Source of the DNA: Paracoccaceae bacterium
GTDB taxonomy: Bacteria; Pseudomonadota; Alphaproteobacteria; Rhodobacterales; Rhodobacteraceae
Direction: 5' to 3'
NCBI GenBank assembly: GCA_028285485.1
Contig: JANQPC010000005.1
Coordinates: forward strand, 1 to 64,000
DNA: 64,000 nucleotides
Position 1 is the stretch's first letter. Each line of letters begins with the position of its first letter. Made by a program: the position numbers and the translations under genes. Shown piece after piece: positions 56,720 to 64,000 of this stretch. Under the pieces are notes generated by a model. The model had not been told where the DNA came from. It saw only the letters and a list, made by a program, of their open reading frames with translations, and searched no databases.

Positions 56720-58254
56720 CGCTTCAGCGCCGCGCGCAGCTCTGCCACCGTAAAGGCGCCAAGGGCGCGGGCGGCCAGCGCGTAGGCCAGAAGCCCAAGA
56801 GCCACCAGCAGGGCGAGCGCCAGATAACGCTGGGCGCCGGCCCCGAAAGCATCGCCTGCCCCATATGCCGCCGCCCAAAGCAGGGCGCCCATGGCGAGCG
56901 AGGCGAGGATGATCCGCCAGACACGGTCACGGAAGCGGGCATCGAACGCGGCTGCCGCCCCCATCCCTCGCGTGCCGCGCCAGAGAAGCCAGGCCATCGC
57001 CCACCCGGCCACAGTGGTGCCAATCGCCGCGGCGATATAGCCGATCACCGGCGCGAGCCCGATCGCGACGGCGGCGTTCACCACAAGAGACACAAGCGCG
57101 AAGTAGAACGGCGTCTTCGTATCCTCCCGCGCGAAATAGAGCGGCTGCAAAACCTTCTGCATGACGAAGGCGGGAAGGCCCAAGCCATAGACGGCGGCTG
57201 CAAGGGCGGTGGCGCGCGCGTCTTCCGCAGTAAACGCCCCCCGTTCGAACAGCACCGAGACAACGGGCAGGGGGATCACCGCCAGCGCAACGGCGGCGGG
57301 AATGGTCAGCGCCAGCGCAATTTCGGCGGCGCGATTGAAGGCGTGTTGCCCGCCCGCACTGTCATCGGCCTGAAGCTTGCGCGACAGATCCGGCAAGAGC
57401 ACCACGCCGATCGCGATCCCCACAACGCCGAGTGGCAGCTGGTAGAGCCGGTCGGCAAAGCTCAGCCAGACAATCGCGCCCTCGAAGAAGCTTGCCACCT
57501 GCCGACCGACCAGGAGATTGATCTGCACCACCCCGCCTGCGAGCGCTGCGGGGGCGGCGATGATGGCAAGGCGTTTTAGCTCCGGCGTCATCCGCGGGCG
57601 GGTGATGTGCATGGCAAACCCGGCCCGCCGCGCCGCCCACCAGACAAGCGCAAGCTGCGCGATCCCTGCGATTGGCACGGTGATGGCGAGGGTATCGCCC
57701 ACGGGCCACCCAAGCCGGTCGGCCAGCACCATCGCCGCGATGAAAAGCGCGTTCAGCAGCACCGGCGCCGCAGCGGCGGCCACGAAGCGGCCCGTGGCGT
57801 TCAGCACGCCTGAAAGCAGGGCGGCGAGTGAAATGAAGAGGATGTACGGGAAGGCGATGCGGCCATAATCCACCGCCAAATCAAAGCGTTCGTCACCGGC
57901 AAAGCCCGAGGCCATGGCAAGCACGAGCCACGGCATGAAAGCCAGCGCCAGAAGCGTGAAGGCGATGAGCACGGCGGCCAGCCCCGAGAACGCATCCTGC
58001 GCAAACCGTTCCGGCCCATCGCCCGCCTCGAGCTTCTTCGAGAAGAGCGGCACGAAGGCCATGTTGAAGGCGCCTTCCGCAAAAAAACGGCGGAACATGT
58101 TGGGCAGTGTGAAAGCCACAAGGAAAGCTTCGGCCACCGGCCCGGCGCCCAGAAGCGCCGCGATGGCGATATCGCGCAGGAAGCCAAGGATGCGGCTCGC
58201 CATCGTCCACACGCCCACCGTAAGAAAGGCGCTCGCCAGCCGGATCTGGCGCAT
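56716..58254 (-). CDS. murJ: Lipid II flippase MurJ (MviN)
   Basis: 512 residues, about fourteen membrane segments. SRILGFLRDIAIAALLGAGPVAEAF and PNMFRRFFAEGAFNMAFVPLF are the MurJ signatures including the conserved cavity arginines. Flips lipid-linked peptidoglycan precursor. Its ATG shares a base with the glnD stop. Confidence 0.96.
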   Translation of the reverse strand: MRQIRLASAFLTVGVWTMASRILGFLRDIAIAALLGAGPVAEAFLVAFTLPNMFRRFFAEGAFNMAFVPLFSKKLEAGDGPERFAQDAFSGLAAVLIAFTLLALAFMPWLVLAMASGFAGDERFDLAVDYGRIAFPYILFISLAALLSGVLNATGRFVAAAAAPVLLNALFIAAMVLADRLGWPVGDTLAITVPIAGIAQLALVWWAARRAGFAMHITRPRMTPELKRLAIIAAPAALAGGVVQINLLVGRQVASFFEGAIVWLSFADRLYQLPLGVVGIAIGVVLLPDLSRKLQADDSAGGQHAFNRAAEIALALTIPAAVALAVIPLPVVSVLFERGAFTAEDARATALAAAVYGLGLPAFVMQKVLQPLYFAREDTKTPFYFALVSLVVNAAVAIGLAPVIGYIAAAIGTTVAGWAMAWLLWRGTRGMGAAAAFDARFRDRVWRIILASLAMGALLWAAAYGAGDAFGAGAQRYLALALLVALGLLAYALAARALGAFTVAELRAALKR

Positions 58255-61061
58255 CAGCCCTGCGCCCGTTCCGCGCCGCGTTCAATGGCCTGGCGCAGCT
58301 TCTTCTCAAGCGATTTCTGCTTGGCGGCGCTGTGGTACTTCAGGCCAAACATGTCTTTCACATAGAAGCTGTCGACGGCCTGTTCCCCGTAGGTTGCGAT
58401 CACGGCGCTGGCAAGGTTCACATGCGCCTCGGTCAGCGCGCGGGCCAGATCGTACAAGAGGCCGGGCCGATCGCGGGTATCCACCTCGATGATCGTGTAA
58501 ATCTCCGATCCATCGTTGTCGAAGGTGATCGAGGTGGGCACCTTGAAGGCGCGCTCGCGTTTCTTGAGCTTGTCGCGATCCTTGAGCGCATCGCGGGCGA
58601 CCACCTCGCCCCGCAGGGTTTTTTCGATCATAGACCGCAGGCGCGGCATGCGTGCCTCGGCAAAGGGATGGCCCTCGGCATCCTGCACCCAGAACACTGC
58701 CGTGGCATACCCGTCTTTCGAGGTGTAGCTGCGCGCGTCCACCACATTCGCGCCCACGAGCGCCAGCGCGCCCGCGAGGCGCGCGAAGATGCCCGGGTGA
58801 TCCTCCAGCACGAAGCAGGCACGCGTAGCATCGCGATCCTCGTCAAGAAGCAGGTCGATTCCCACCGCGCCTTCGCGCGCGTTCTTAAGGAGGGTGGCAA
58901 ACACCACATGGGCGGATGTGGGCAGGCCCTGCCAATAGGGCCCGTAGTGCCGAGCGGTTTCGGCCCGCAGATCCGCCGTTGCCCAATCGGCCAACGCCTC
59001 ACGCAGCGCGCGCTTGGCCTCATCTTCGCGGGCCTCGCGGTTCACATCTTCAAGCCCATGCTCAAGCGCCGTCGCCGTTTCCCGGTAGAGCGTGCGGATC
59101 AGCTGGGCCTTCCAATTGTTCCATGTATTTGGCCCGACCCCGCGAATGTCGCACACCGTCAGCACCGTCAGCAGATCAAGCCGTTTGCGCGTTTTGACGG
59201 CCTTGGCAAAATCGCGCACCGTGCGCGGATCGGAGAGATCGCGCTTCTGCGCGATGTCCGACATCAGCAGGTGATAGCGCACCAGCCACTCAACCGTTTC
59301 GCATTCTTCCCGCTTCAGCCCCAGCCGGGGTGCCACCTTGCGTGCGATTTGTGCGCCGAGAACCGAATGATCCTCTGGCCGCCCCTTGCCGATGTCATGG
59401 AGAAGAAGCGCCACGTAAAGCACCCGCCGGTTGACCCCTTCCTTCAGGATCCGGCTGGCTACCGGCAGCGCTTCCACAAGCTCTTCCCGTTCGATCTGCG
59501 CCAGGGTGGAGACGCATTGGATCGTGTGCTCGTCCACCGTGTAGGAGTGATACATATTGAACTGCATCATCGCGACGATGGGCGCAAATTCGGGGATAAA
59601 GGCCGCCAGCGCGCCCAGCTCGTTCATCCGCCGCAGGGCGCGTTCGGGGTTGCCGTGCTTTAGAAGCAAATCGAGGAAAATGCGCCGTGCTTCGGGCGAG
59701 GCGCGCATCTCATCATCGAACTGGTCAAGATTGGCCGCGATCCGCCGCATCGCATCGGGGTGAAGCAGGTAGCCTGTGCGCAGCGCCTCCTCGAAGATCC
59801 TCAGGAGGTTCAGCTTGTTTTTGACCGCTTCCTCAGGCTCGGCCCAGCCGAGGCGGTTGTTCACGATCACGTAGCCCTCTTTCACCCGCCGTTTGCGCTT
59901 GAGAAAGCGGGTAAGCGAAGGCGCGGTCTTCACGTGCTGAGCTTCGAGCGCGGTGAGCAGGATGCGCGTCAACTCGCCCACCTTTGTGGCATGGCGGAAG
60001 TAATCCTGCATGAAATGTTCCACTGCGCGGCGGCCGCCGCGATCGCGGTAGCCCATCCGTTCGGCCACTTCGACCTGCATGTCGAAGGTCAGCTGGTCCA
60101 CGCCGCGGCCAGCGATCAGGTGCAGGTGGCAGCGCACCGCCAAAAGGAACGTCTCGGCACTGCGGAAATTCTCGTATTCCTCGGCGCGGAAGGTGCCAAG
60201 CCCAACAAGTTCCGCGGCATCATCCACGCGATTGACGTATTTCGCGATCCAGAACAGCGTTTGCAGATCGCGCAGCCCGCCCTTGCCCTCTTTCACATTG
60301 GGCTCAACCATATAGCGCTGGCCGCCTTGCTTGCGGTGGCGCTCAGACCGTTCTTCGAGCTTGGCCTCCACATAATCGGCCGCCGTTGATTTGAAGAGAT
60401 CCTTCCAAAGCCGACGCCCGAGATCGGCGGCGAGGGCCTCCTGCCCGGCGATGTAGCGGTGTTCCAGAAGCGCGGTGCGGATCGTGTAGTCTTCTCGCCC
60501 GAGCCGCAGGCAATCCTTCACCGTGCGGCTGGCATGGCCAACCTTCAGATGCAGATCCCAGAGGATATAGAGCATCGATTCAATCACGCTCTCCGCCCAG
60601 CCGGTGATCTTGTAGGGCGTGAGAAAAAGCAGATCGACATCGGAGAATGGCGCCATCTCGGCCCGCCCGTAGCCGCCCACGGCCAGCACCGCGAGGCGTT
60701 CGCCTTCGGTTGGGTTGGGCTTTGGGTGAAGATGGCGCGTGGCGGTTTCAAAAACCGCGATGATCACCGAGTCAGTAAGATAGGCATAGGATGCAACCGC
60801 CTCGCGCGATGCGAGGGGGCGGGCCTGAAACGCCGCATCGATTGCCGCGCGCCCGGCCTGAATGCGGTTTTTCAGCTGCGCGACGGCTGCGTTTCGCAAG
60901 GCGCGCGGGTTTTCGGCCCCAAGCGCGGCGCTCGCGAGATCGGTGCCTATCGTGGCACGATCGAAAATCTCCTCTGGCGGAAGGATCAGCCGCGCATCAG
61001 CGGCGTTGCGCGGCGCGGGCCTAGAGGCCCGGCGCGCCGAAGCTTCTTGGGGCGGGGTCAA
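58254..61061 (-). CDS. glnD: PII uridylyltransferase/uridylyl-removing enzyme
   Basis: About 935 residues from TTG 61061. Domains in order: nucleotidyltransferase (GGYGRAEMAPFSDVDLLFL), HD phosphohydrolase (LLLHDIGKGRPEDHS), and two ACT domains (VLEDHPGIFARLAGALAL; VDTRDRPGLLYDLARALTE). All active-site motifs are present. It senses glutamine and modifies PII. The conserved N-terminus (LILPPEEIFDR) has no ATG or GTG nearby, so the start is uncertain; ATG 61112 and TTG 60899 are alternatives. Confidence 0.93.
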   Translation of the reverse strand: MTPPQEASARRASRPAPRNAADARLILPPEEIFDRATIGTDLASAALGAENPRALRNAAVAQLKNRIQAGRAAIDAAFQARPLASREAVASYAYLTDSVIIAVFETATRHLHPKPNPTEGERLAVLAVGGYGRAEMAPFSDVDLLFLTPYKITGWAESVIESMLYILWDLHLKVGHASRTVKDCLRLGREDYTIRTALLEHRYIAGQEALAADLGRRLWKDLFKSTAADYVEAKLEERSERHRKQGGQRYMVEPNVKEGKGGLRDLQTLFWIAKYVNRVDDAAELVGLGTFRAEEYENFRSAETFLLAVRCHLHLIAGRGVDQLTFDMQVEVAERMGYRDRGGRRAVEHFMQDYFRHATKVGELTRILLTALEAQHVKTAPSLTRFLKRKRRVKEGYVIVNNRLGWAEPEEAVKNKLNLLRIFEEALRTGYLLHPDAMRRIAANLDQFDDEMRASPEARRIFLDLLLKHGNPERALRRMNELGALAAFIPEFAPIVAMMQFNMYHSYTVDEHTIQCVSTLAQIEREELVEALPVASRILKEGVNRRVLYVALLLHDIGKGRPEDHSVLGAQIARKVAPRLGLKREECETVEWLVRYHLLMSDIAQKRDLSDPRTVRDFAKAVKTRKRLDLLTVLTVCDIRGVGPNTWNNWKAQLIRTLYRETATALEHGLEDVNREAREDEAKRALREALADWATADLRAETARHYGPYWQGLPTSAHVVFATLLKNAREGAVGIDLLLDEDRDATRACFVLEDHPGIFARLAGALALVGANVVDARSYTSKDGYATAVFWVQDAEGHPFAEARMPRLRSMIEKTLRGEVVARDALKDRDKLKKRERAFKVPTSITFDNDGSEIYTIIEVDTRDRPGLLYDLARALTEAHVNLASAVIATYGEQAVDSFYVKDMFGLKYHSAAKQKSLEKKLRQAIERGAERAQG

Positions 61062-62193
61062 TATAGGTGACCTGTCTGTCCTGAACCTGGGCCACTGCGA
61101 GGGCGCGTTCATTCGTACCATTGGGCAGAAAACGGAACACGCCGTTAACGCCGGCAAATCCGCTGGGGCGCGTGAGCGCGGCTTGCGAGAAGGGCTGCGT
61201 GCCGCCGGCGCTGACCAGCGCGCCGATCGCGGCAACACCATCATAGGCAAGGCCCGCCAACGGGTGCGGCACCGCCCCGAAGGCCGCCTGGTAGCGGGCG
61301 TTGAACTGCGCGCCGAGCCCCGGATCGGGCACGGCGAACCAGGCGCCTTGCAGCCCGTCCAGCGCCAGCGCGCCGGACGGAATATCGAGCCGCTGCAGCC
61401 CGATGAACTGGATCTCGGCGGGATCAACGCCGTTCTCGGGCAGAAGTTCGGCCAGAAACGGCACCGCGCCGTCATTGCCGGAGGTCATGAACACCGCCGT
61501 GGCGCCGGAAATCTCAACCTGATCGGAGATCCGCGGCACCGCCTCGATTACCGCCTGCTGGTTCAGGGCAAAGGAGGTTGTGCCAGCGAGGCGAAGCCCG
61601 TTTGCGGCGATGGCGCGGGAGATTGCGTCGCGCCCCGCCGCCTCCGCCGGGCTGTCGGCATGGGCGATCACGATATCCCGGCGGCCCTGCAGGGCAGCGT
61701 GGCCTACGAGCCGGTTGGCCGTGTTCTGGAACGTCGAGCCGAGGATATAGACGTTGCCGCCCGCAATCGCGGGGTTGTTCGAGAAGGAAAGAACCGTCAC
61801 GCCGCGGGGCGCCACCGCAGAACCGGCGGCCGCGGCGGCATCGCCGAAAACGGGGCCGAGGATGATCTTCGCCCCGTCGCTCACCGCCTGGCCCGCTGCG
61901 GTTGCGGCCGTCGCGGCCTGGCCCGCCGTGTCATAAACCCGCAGATCGATCTCCACACCTTCGCCCAGATCCGCAATCGCCAGTCGCGCGGCATTCTCAA
62001 AGCTCGCGGCCAGGGCCGCGCCGCCATCGGGCGCGCTTTGCGGCACGAGAAGGGCCACCGGAACGGCGTTCCGTGTATTGAGGCTTACGCCGGACGTGAC
62101 AGCATCGCAGGCCGCCAGGGTGATCAGCGCAACCAGCGCCAGGGCCATGAGCCGAAGCTTGCGGGCAAGGCAAATTGCAGCGAACATGAACAT
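61021..62193 (-). CDS. LpoA-like periplasmic-binding lipoprotein
   Basis: 390 residues from ATG 62193. ALALVALITLAAC is a signal with a good lipobox (Cys at about 29). The mature part is a type 1 periplasmic-binding fold (PVALLVPQSAPDGGAALAASF ... VTVLSFSNNPAIAGGNVYILG), the family called penicillin-binding protein activator (LpoA C-terminal). Likely role in peptidoglycan synthesis, consistent with divergent rsmI-yraN in other genomes. Its 3' end overlaps the proposed glnD start. Confidence 0.88.
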   Translation of the reverse strand: MFMFAAICLARKLRLMALALVALITLAACDAVTSGVSLNTRNAVPVALLVPQSAPDGGAALAASFENAARLAIADLGEGVEIDLRVYDTAGQAATAATAAGQAVSDGAKIILGPVFGDAAAAAGSAVAPRGVTVLSFSNNPAIAGGNVYILGSTFQNTANRLVGHAALQGRRDIVIAHADSPAEAAGRDAISRAIAANGLRLAGTTSFALNQQAVIEAVPRISDQVEISGATAVFMTSGNDGAVPFLAELLPENGVDPAEIQFIGLQRLDIPSGALALDGLQGAWFAVPDPGLGAQFNARYQAAFGAVPHPLAGLAYDGVAAIGALVSAGGTQPFSQAALTRPSGFAGVNGVFRFLPNGTNERALAVAQVQDRQVTYIDPAPRSFGAPGL

Positions 62194-62279
62194 CCTATCT
62201 GTTTGCGCGCCGTTTGGCGGCAACCTATGCCCATCGGCGCCGCGTGTAAATCGCGCCGGCGGCCGAGGAAGGAACGGTG

Positions 62280-63134
62280 ATGCCGGAAGCCCGCGCGCTG
62301 GCGCCCGCGCTCTACATCGTGGCCACGCCCATCGGCGCGGCCCGCGACATCACGCTGGGCGCGATCGATGTACTGGCAAGCGCCGATATTCTCGCGGCGG
62401 AAGACACGCGCACGCTGCGGCGGCTGATGGAAATCCACGGAATCGCGCGCGCGGGCCGCCCGGTGCTGGCCTATCACGATCACAATGGCCCCGCGCAACG
62501 CCCAAAGATCCTGGCCTATCTGGAGGAGGGCCGATCGGTGGCCTATGCCTCCGATGCCGGCACGCCGCTTGTGGCGGACCCGGGGTTTCAACTTGTGCAG
62601 GCCGCGATTGAGGCGGGGCACCCTGTTCATACCGCCCCCGGGCCCTCGGCCGTTCTGGCCGCGCTGACCGTTTCGGGCCTGCCAACGGACCGGTTCTTTT
62701 TTGCCGGGTTCCCTCCGCCGTCCCCCGGGGCACGGGCGCGGTTTTTGCAGGAGATCGCAAGCGTTCCGGCGACCATCGTGCTGTTCGAGGCCCCCAAGCG
62801 GCTTTCGGATTTCATTAACTCTGCGGTGCAAGAACTGGGGGGTGACAGGCGGGCGGCGGTGTGCCGCGAGCTGACAAAACGGTATGAAACGGTGATGCGC
62901 GGCACGCTTTTGGAGATTGCGGATCAGGTTGGTACCATGCCTCTCAAAGGGGAGGCGGTCGTCGTGATCGACCGTGCGCAGAAGGCCGCCTCTGAGGCGG
63001 ATCGCGATGCGGCGCTTCTCGCGGCGCTTCAATCGCAAACGGTCAAGGATGCCGCCCGCGATGTGGCCGAAGCGTTGGGCCTGCCGCGGCGGGAGGTATA
63101 CCAGGCCGCGCTGCAACTGGCGAAGCGGTCATGA
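62280..63134 (+). CDS. rsmI: 16S rRNA (cytidine1402-2'-O)-methyltransferase
   Basis: 284 residues from ATG 62280 (GGAAGGA upstream; an in-frame GTG directly precedes it). VATPIGAARDITLGAIDVL and DILAAEDTRTLRRLM are RsmI signatures; SDAGTPLVADPGF and PGPSAVLAAL complete the tetrapyrrole-methylase-like fold. Stop overlaps yraN (ATGA). Confidence 0.96.
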   Translation: MPEARALAPALYIVATPIGAARDITLGAIDVLASADILAAEDTRTLRRLMEIHGIARAGRPVLAYHDHNGPAQRPKILAYLEEGRSVAYASDAGTPLVADPGFQLVQAAIEAGHPVHTAPGPSAVLAALTVSGLPTDRFFFAGFPPPSPGARARFLQEIASVPATIVLFEAPKRLSDFINSAVQELGGDRRAAVCRELTKRYETVMRGTLLEIADQVGTMPLKGEAVVVIDRAQKAASEADRDAALLAALQSQTVKDAARDVAEALGLPRREVYQAALQLAKRS

Positions 63135-63484
63135 GCGGGGCAACCTCCTATCATTCCGGGGTGGCCGCGGAAGCGAGCGTGGAAAAGGCATATCTGGCGC
63201 GGGGTTATTCGGTTGTTGCACGGCGCTGGCGCAGCGCGGCGGGCGAGATTGATCTGATCGCGCGCTCGGTTGAGCGCACGGTGTTTATTGAGGTGAAGAA
63301 GGCGGGCGATTTCGCGGTGGCGGCAGAACGGTTGCGCCCGAAGCAGTTCCGGCGGATTGCGCAGGCGGCGGAGATCTGGCTTGGAGAACGTTGTGGCAGC
63401 ACGGATGCCGAGGCGCGGATCGACGTGGCGCTTGTGGACGGGGCGGGCGAACTTTCGATCATCGAAAACGTGATGGCGGCCTAA
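63131..63484 (+). CDS. yraN: YraN family (UPF0102) nuclease-like protein
   Basis: 117 residues. GYSVVARRWRSAAGEIDLIA and FIEVKK give the D...ExK core of the UPF0102 restriction-endonuclease-like fold. Biochemical role not settled. Coupled to rsmI, and gshB follows after 64 bases. Confidence 0.94.
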   Translation: MSGATSYHSGVAAEASVEKAYLARGYSVVARRWRSAAGEIDLIARSVERTVFIEVKKAGDFAVAAERLRPKQFRRIAQAAEIWLGERCGSTDAEARIDVALVDGAGELSIIENVMAA

Positions 63485-63548
63485 GCGGGCCATTGCCCCC
63501 GCGCGGCGGCTGGGCCATCAGGGGCCGAAATCGCTGTGGAGCCTGCCC

Positions 63549-64000
63549 ATGCCCCTGACCGTCGCCTTCCAGATGGACCCGATCACCGAGGTTGATATCG
63601 AGGCCGACAGCACCTTCCGCCTTGCCGAAGAGGCGCAGGCGCGCGGCCACAGGCTTTACTGCTACCCGCCCGATAAGCTCGCCTATGAGGAGGGCCGGAT
63701 CACGGCGCGGGCGCAATCCCTCGAAGTGCGCCGCGTGAAGGGCGATCACGTGACGCTTGGGGCCGAAGCGCCGCTTGATCTGGCCAGTTGCGATGTGGTC
63801 TGGCTGCGCCAGGATCCGCCCTTTGACATGGGCTATATCACCACCACCCATCTGCTGGATCATCTGGCCCCCGGCACTCTGGTTGCAAACGATCCGTTCT
63901 GGGTGCGCAACTACCCCGAAAAACTGCTAGTGCTGCAATTTCCCGATCTCACGCCGCCCACCTGCATTGCCCGCGATCTCGCTACCCTGCGCGCCTTCCG
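63549..64000 (+). CDS. gshB: Glutathione synthetase, 3' partial
   Basis: 150 residues seen from ATG 63549 before the window ends without a stop. LTVAFQMDPITEVDIEADSTFRLAEEAQARGH is the N-terminal GshB domain and WLRQDPPFDMGYITTTHLLD its signature. The ATP-grasp domain lies outside the window. Ligates glycine to gamma-glutamylcysteine. Confidence 0.95.
   Translation, partial: MPLTVAFQMDPITEVDIEADSTFRLAEEAQARGHRLYCYPPDKLAYEEGRITARAQSLEVRRVKGDHVTLGAEAPLDLASCDVVWLRQDPPFDMGYITTTHLLDHLAPGTLVANDPFWVRNYPEKLLVLQFPDLTPPTCIARDLATLRAF

Overview
The window reads as a chromosome segment of a high-GC alphaproteobacterium of the order Rhodobacterales (Roseobacter/Paracoccus-like). The basis is gene content and regulatory sites: four enzymes of the ethylmalonyl-CoA pathway, an HvrA-like H-NS protein, a complete 2-oxoglutarate dehydrogenase operon ending in lpd, a luxR/luxI pair, an Irr-type iron box and a CtrA-type site. 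Coding density is high. No transposase, phage gene, CRISPR array or rRNA was seen. One tRNA (Ala, GGC) is present. No stretch longer than 300 bases lacks a gene; the longest gap is 54655-54927. The genes at both ends run off the window.

Layout. 1-10.3 kb: accessory surface and exported functions, with three glycosyltransferases (one fused to a methyltransferase-like domain), a UbiA-family prenyltransferase with a degenerate HAD domain, a metalloprotease-like protein, a LysR regulator, two coupled exported proteins of unknown role and a double-CDGSH iron-sulfur protein. 10.5-12.5 kb: tRNA-Ala, a FYDLN-type acidic protein, a YgjP-like metallopeptidase and a GntR regulator. 12.5-23.9 kb (minus strand): mdh, then sucC-sucD-DUF805-sucA-sucB-lysE-MAPEG-MAPEG-lpd. 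24-32.4 kb (mostly plus): a TSUP permease, the mcl2-nnrU-DUF1737-mch operon, then sdhC-sdhD-sdhA-lipoprotein-sdhB. 32.4-40 kb: aldo/keto reductase, acetyltransferase and deoD; the H-NS-like gene; ecm; a membrane acyltransferase; ccr. 40.1-44 kb: a small gene, luxR, luxI, a RecD-like helicase and an SDR enzyme. 44.1-51.3 kb (minus): a TIGR02186/TSUP pair and a BMP-type nucleoside ABC transporter operon with a LysE gene inside it. 51.4-64 kb: rimI-tsaB-nfu, a universal stress protein, a branched-chain aminotransferase, trpS, a rhomboid-like pseudoprotease, murJ, glnD, an LpoA-like lipoprotein, rsmI, yraN and gshB (partial).

How it works together. The middle 28 kb joins the C4/C5 part of the TCA cycle to acetyl-CoA assimilation. 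Ccr, Ecm, Mch and Mcl2 convert crotonyl-CoA-derived C5 units toward glyoxylate/malate and propionyl-CoA. SucAB-Lpd, SucCD, Sdh and Mdh carry the carbon on. The strongest undescribed signal is regulatory: the sucC and sdhC promoter regions share a pair of GTGATCAC palindromes exactly 21 bp (two helical turns) apart, which suggests one unidentified regulator for both TCA operons. Other notable signals are a CtrA-type TTAA-N7-TTAACC site before the luxR gene, a hairpin covering the luxI ribosome-binding region, an Irr box against a good promoter for nfu-tsaB-rimI, a RamB-like motif before ccr, and two pseudo-enzymes (HAD-UbiA and rhomboid) that keep the fold but lack catalytic residues.
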